This document shows, piece after piece, positions 22,430 through 24,748 of a stretch of 24,748 nucleotides of DNA. Made by a program: the position numbers and the translations under genes. Each line of letters opens with the position of its first letter. The stretch's first letter is position 1. The DNA lies in assembly GCA_021442645.1 (NCBI GenBank), contig JABUSR010000110.1, forward strand, positions 1 to 24,748. Reading direction: 5' to 3'. The notes under the pieces are model-generated. The model was not told the origin of the DNA. It saw only the letters and a list, made by a program, of their open reading frames with translations, and searched no databases. This stretch comes from Ruminiclostridium sp. GTDB taxonomy: Bacteria > Bacillota > Clostridia > Oscillospirales > Oscillospiraceae.

Positions 22430-24748
22430 ATGCTGTACATCGTGACGGGCCGGGCAGGCTGCGGAAAAACCGGAGCTGTGTTCAGCCGGATGCGGGAGGA
22501 AGGAAAGCACCGCCGCCAACTGCTGCTGGTGCCGGAGCAGGCATCCTTTGAGACCGAGCGGCGATTCTGCCAGGAAAACGGAAACGGGGCGGGGCTCTAC
22601 GGAGAGGTCCTCTCCTTTACGCGCCTGGAAAACCGGGTGGTCTCCCTGGCCGGCGGCGGAGCCCGTCCCGTACTGGACGAAGGCGGCCGGCTGCTGGTCA
22701 TGTATGCCGCACTGCGGTCGGTCAGCGGGAATCTCTCCGTCTACGCCATGCCGTCCCGGAAGCCGGAATTTCTCTCCAGCCTGATCAGCACCATGGACGA
22801 GCTAAAGAGCTGCTGCGTTACAGGGGAGCAGCTTCTTCAGATCGGGGAGGAGACCGAGGGCCTGGACGGAGAAAAGCTCCGGGACCTGGGCCTGATTTTC
22901 GGGGCCTATGAGGCAATGACTGCCCGGGGAAGCCTGGATCCCCGGGACCGCCTGACCCGCCTGGCAGAAAAGCTCAGAGTATTCCCCTATCTCCGGGATC
23001 AGGACGTCTACCTGGACGGCTTTACGGACTTCACCCCCCAGCAGGGGCTGGTGCTGGAGCAGATTCTTCGGCAGGCCCACTCCGTCACTGTGGTCCTCAC
23101 CCTAGGCGACCAACAGGGGGAGGAGGACGTCTTTGCTCCCTCACGGAAGACCCTGGCCTGGCTGAAAAACCTGGCCGCCCGGGCAGGTTGCCCGGTGACG
23201 GAGGAGATACTGCCCACCCGTCCGGACCTTCGCCCGGAGCCTCTGGCCTATCTGGAGCAGAATCTCTTTGCCCGTCCGCTGACTCCCTTCTCCGGGGACA
23301 TTCACGATACAATCTTCGTGGGGAACTGTCCCACCCCCCGAGAGGAGGTCCGCTGGGCGGCAGGCGAAATCTCATCTCTGGTTCTCAATTATGGCCTCCG
23401 CTACCGTGATATTGCACTGTTAGCACGGTCCATGGATCGCTACTGGGAGCATGTGGAGGGCATCTTCGCCCAATATGATATCCCGGTGTTCCAGTCGGAC
23501 ATGACCGACATCCTGCAGAAACCCATCTTCACCCTCATCACTGCCGCCATGGATGCAGTCAACGGGGGCTACGCCTACGAGGATATATTCCGCTACCTGA
23601 AGACCGGCCTGGCAGGCATTACGCCGGAGTCCTGCGACCGATTGGAGAACTACGTCATCACCTGGGACATTCGGGGAAGCCGCTGGACAAAGGAATGGAC
23701 CATGCACCCAGACGGCTATCACAGAAATTTTGACGAGGCGGCCTGGCAAGAATTGGGGGAGATCAACGGACTCCGGCATCGGGTCATTGCCCCCCTAGAG
23801 GCGCTGAAGAAGGAGGCAAAGGGCTCCATCCGGGAGCAGGTGCTGGCACTCTACCGATTCCTGGAGGAGATTCACGCTCCGGAGGCGCTGGAGGACCGAG
23901 CGGCACAGCTCCTGGAGCAGGGAGAGCCGGAACTGTCCCGGCAGGTCAGCCAGCTCTGGGAGATATTCTGCGGCGGTCTGGAGCAATGTGTCTCCCTGTT
24001 GGGGGAACTGGAGACGGATTTTTCCGAGTTTGCACGGCTCCTGCGGCTCCTGCTGTCACGGTATTCTGTGGGGTCCATCCCTGCATCTTTGGACCGGGTG
24101 ACAGCAGGAGATGCCCGGAGACTTGCTAACCGATCCTGCAAGGTCCTCTTCCTGTTAGGGGCTGATGACGGCTCCATTCCCCTGCTGGATCCGGGGCAGG
24201 GGCTTCTTACCGACCGAGATCGGGAACTGCTGGTGGACTACGGGTTGGAAATTCCCCCTCGGATGGAGGAGAAGCTGGGTCGTGAGCAGACCATCGTATA
24301 TACCATCTGTACAAAACCTATGGAGAGGCTCTATGTGCTCTGGCCTGCTGCCGGAGAGAACGGGGGAGAGAAGCGCCCCTCTTTTCTGGTGGAAGCGTTG
24401 CGGAGCCTTTTCCCGACGGCGGTGGGAACGTGTATCCCGGCGGACTCGCCGGACCGACTGCGGACTCTGGCGGCCAAACGCCCCGAAGTGCGAGGGGCAC
24501 TGGAAGAGGAGCCCGGTTATAGAGAGCGTTTCCTTCGGCTGGATCGGGCCGCCCAGTGGGAGCGAGGCAGACTATCACCCAAGGCGGTGAAGACCCTCTA
24601 CGGAAATCGGGTAGCCATGTCGGCGTCCCGAATGGACAAGTACAAGTCCTGCCATTTTGCGTACTTCCTGAAATATGGTCTGGGGGCCAGTGCACGTGAG
24701 CAGGCGGGCTTCCATGCCCCGGAGTACGGCACCTTTGTCCACTTCGTG
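22430..24748 (+). CDS. addB: ATP-dependent helicase/nuclease subunit B (AddB), 3' truncated by window edge
   Basis: The first 773 residues of AddB, which with AddA forms the helicase-nuclease that processes double-strand breaks for recombination (the Gram-positive equivalent of RecBCD). The frame stays open to the last base, and roughly 380 residues should lie outside if the length is typical. It begins MLYIVTGRAGCGKT, the Walker A (7-14), followed by LLLVPEQASFETER. LDGFTDFTPQQ and FLLGADDGSIP are further family blocks. Near the edge, SASRMDKYKSCHFAYFL carries C741, expected to be the first of four cysteines binding the 4Fe-4S cluster; it is followed by His where Pro is usual. The nuclease domain and the other cysteines are beyond the edge. 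AAGGAGGAGAGG at about 22416-22427 precedes ATG 22430. addA is expected downstream. Confidence 0.94.
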   Translation, partial: MLYIVTGRAGCGKTGAVFSRMREEGKHRRQLLLVPEQASFETERRFCQENGNGAGLYGEVLSFTRLENRVVSLAGGGARPVLDEGGRLLVMYAALRSVSGNLSVYAMPSRKPEFLSSLISTMDELKSCCVTGEQLLQIGEETEGLDGEKLRDLGLIFGAYEAMTARGSLDPRDRLTRLAEKLRVFPYLRDQDVYLDGFTDFTPQQGLVLEQILRQAHSVTVVLTLGDQQGEEDVFAPSRKTLAWLKNLAARAGCPVTEEILPTRPDLRPEPLAYLEQNLFARPLTPFSGDIHDTIFVGNCPTPREEVRWAAGEISSLVLNYGLRYRDIALLARSMDRYWEHVEGIFAQYDIPVFQSDMTDILQKPIFTLITAAMDAVNGGYAYEDIFRYLKTGLAGITPESCDRLENYVITWDIRGSRWTKEWTMHPDGYHRNFDEAAWQELGEINGLRHRVIAPLEALKKEAKGSIREQVLALYRFLEEIHAPEALEDRAAQLLEQGEPELSRQVSQLWEIFCGGLEQCVSLLGELETDFSEFARLLRLLLSRYSVGSIPASLDRVTAGDARRLANRSCKVLFLLGADDGSIPLLDPGQGLLTDRDRELLVDYGLEIPPRMEEKLGREQTIVYTICTKPMERLYVLWPAAGENGGEKRPSFLVEALRSLFPTAVGTCIPADSPDRLRTLAAKRPEVRGALEEEPGYRERFLRLDRAAQWERGRLSPKAVKTLYGNRVAMSASRMDKYKSCHFAYFLKYGLGASAREQAGFHAPEYGTFVHFV

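Overview
The window looks like a chromosomal segment from a GC-rich Gram-positive anaerobe of the class Clostridia, most likely the Oscillospiraceae (Flavonifractor/Lawsonibacter/Pseudoflavonifractor type). The reasons are roughly 60% GC in most genes, strong AGGAGG ribosome binding sites, an SLH-domain surface protein, a pyrophosphate-type phosphofructokinase, and the Firmicutes gene order yicC-remA-gmk-rpoZ-priA-def-fmt-rsmB-rlmN-prpC-prkC-rsgA. The taxon is an inference from gene content; no rRNA gene is present.

Layout. Positions 1-144 hold four exact copies of a 15-bp tandem repeat and the leader of a secreted SLH/Ig-like surface protein (145-2304), closed by a long perfect hairpin (2364-2411). 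A good sigma-A-type promoter (2532-2560) then drives cdaA-cdaR, which make and regulate cyclic di-AMP. Next come three poorly characterised genes: an RseC-like membrane protein, a DUF5685-like protein and a J-domain/TPR protein with a cysteine-rich tail. A long, tightly packed housekeeping cluster (6765-18858) covers RNA turnover (yicC), the RemA regulator, GMP kinase, RNA polymerase omega, replication restart (priA), formyl-methionine handling (def, fmt), rRNA/tRNA methylation (rsmB, rlmN), the PP2C phosphatase/PASTA kinase pair and ribosome maturation (rsgA). It ends in a clear terminator at 18865-18909.

From 18.9 to 19.9 kb lies a visibly AT-richer two-gene cassette on the minus strand (a multi-TM protein and an XRE regulator) behind a perfect TTGACA-17-TATAAT promoter; it looks acquired. 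The next block is glycolytic. A PPi-type phosphofructokinase (minus) and a class II fructose-bisphosphate aldolase (plus) are divergently transcribed, apparently from back-to-back promoters that share one palindromic -35 hexamer (TTGCAA, 21347-21352). The window ends inside addB, a recombination nuclease subunit that runs off the right edge.

No rRNA, tRNA, CRISPR array, transposase or phage gene was seen. I did not find an obvious new defence or mobile system. The points most worth a second look are the DUF5685-like protein, whose acidic motifs resemble those of squalene/phytoene synthases, the shared -35 element, and the tandem repeat upstream of the surface protein.
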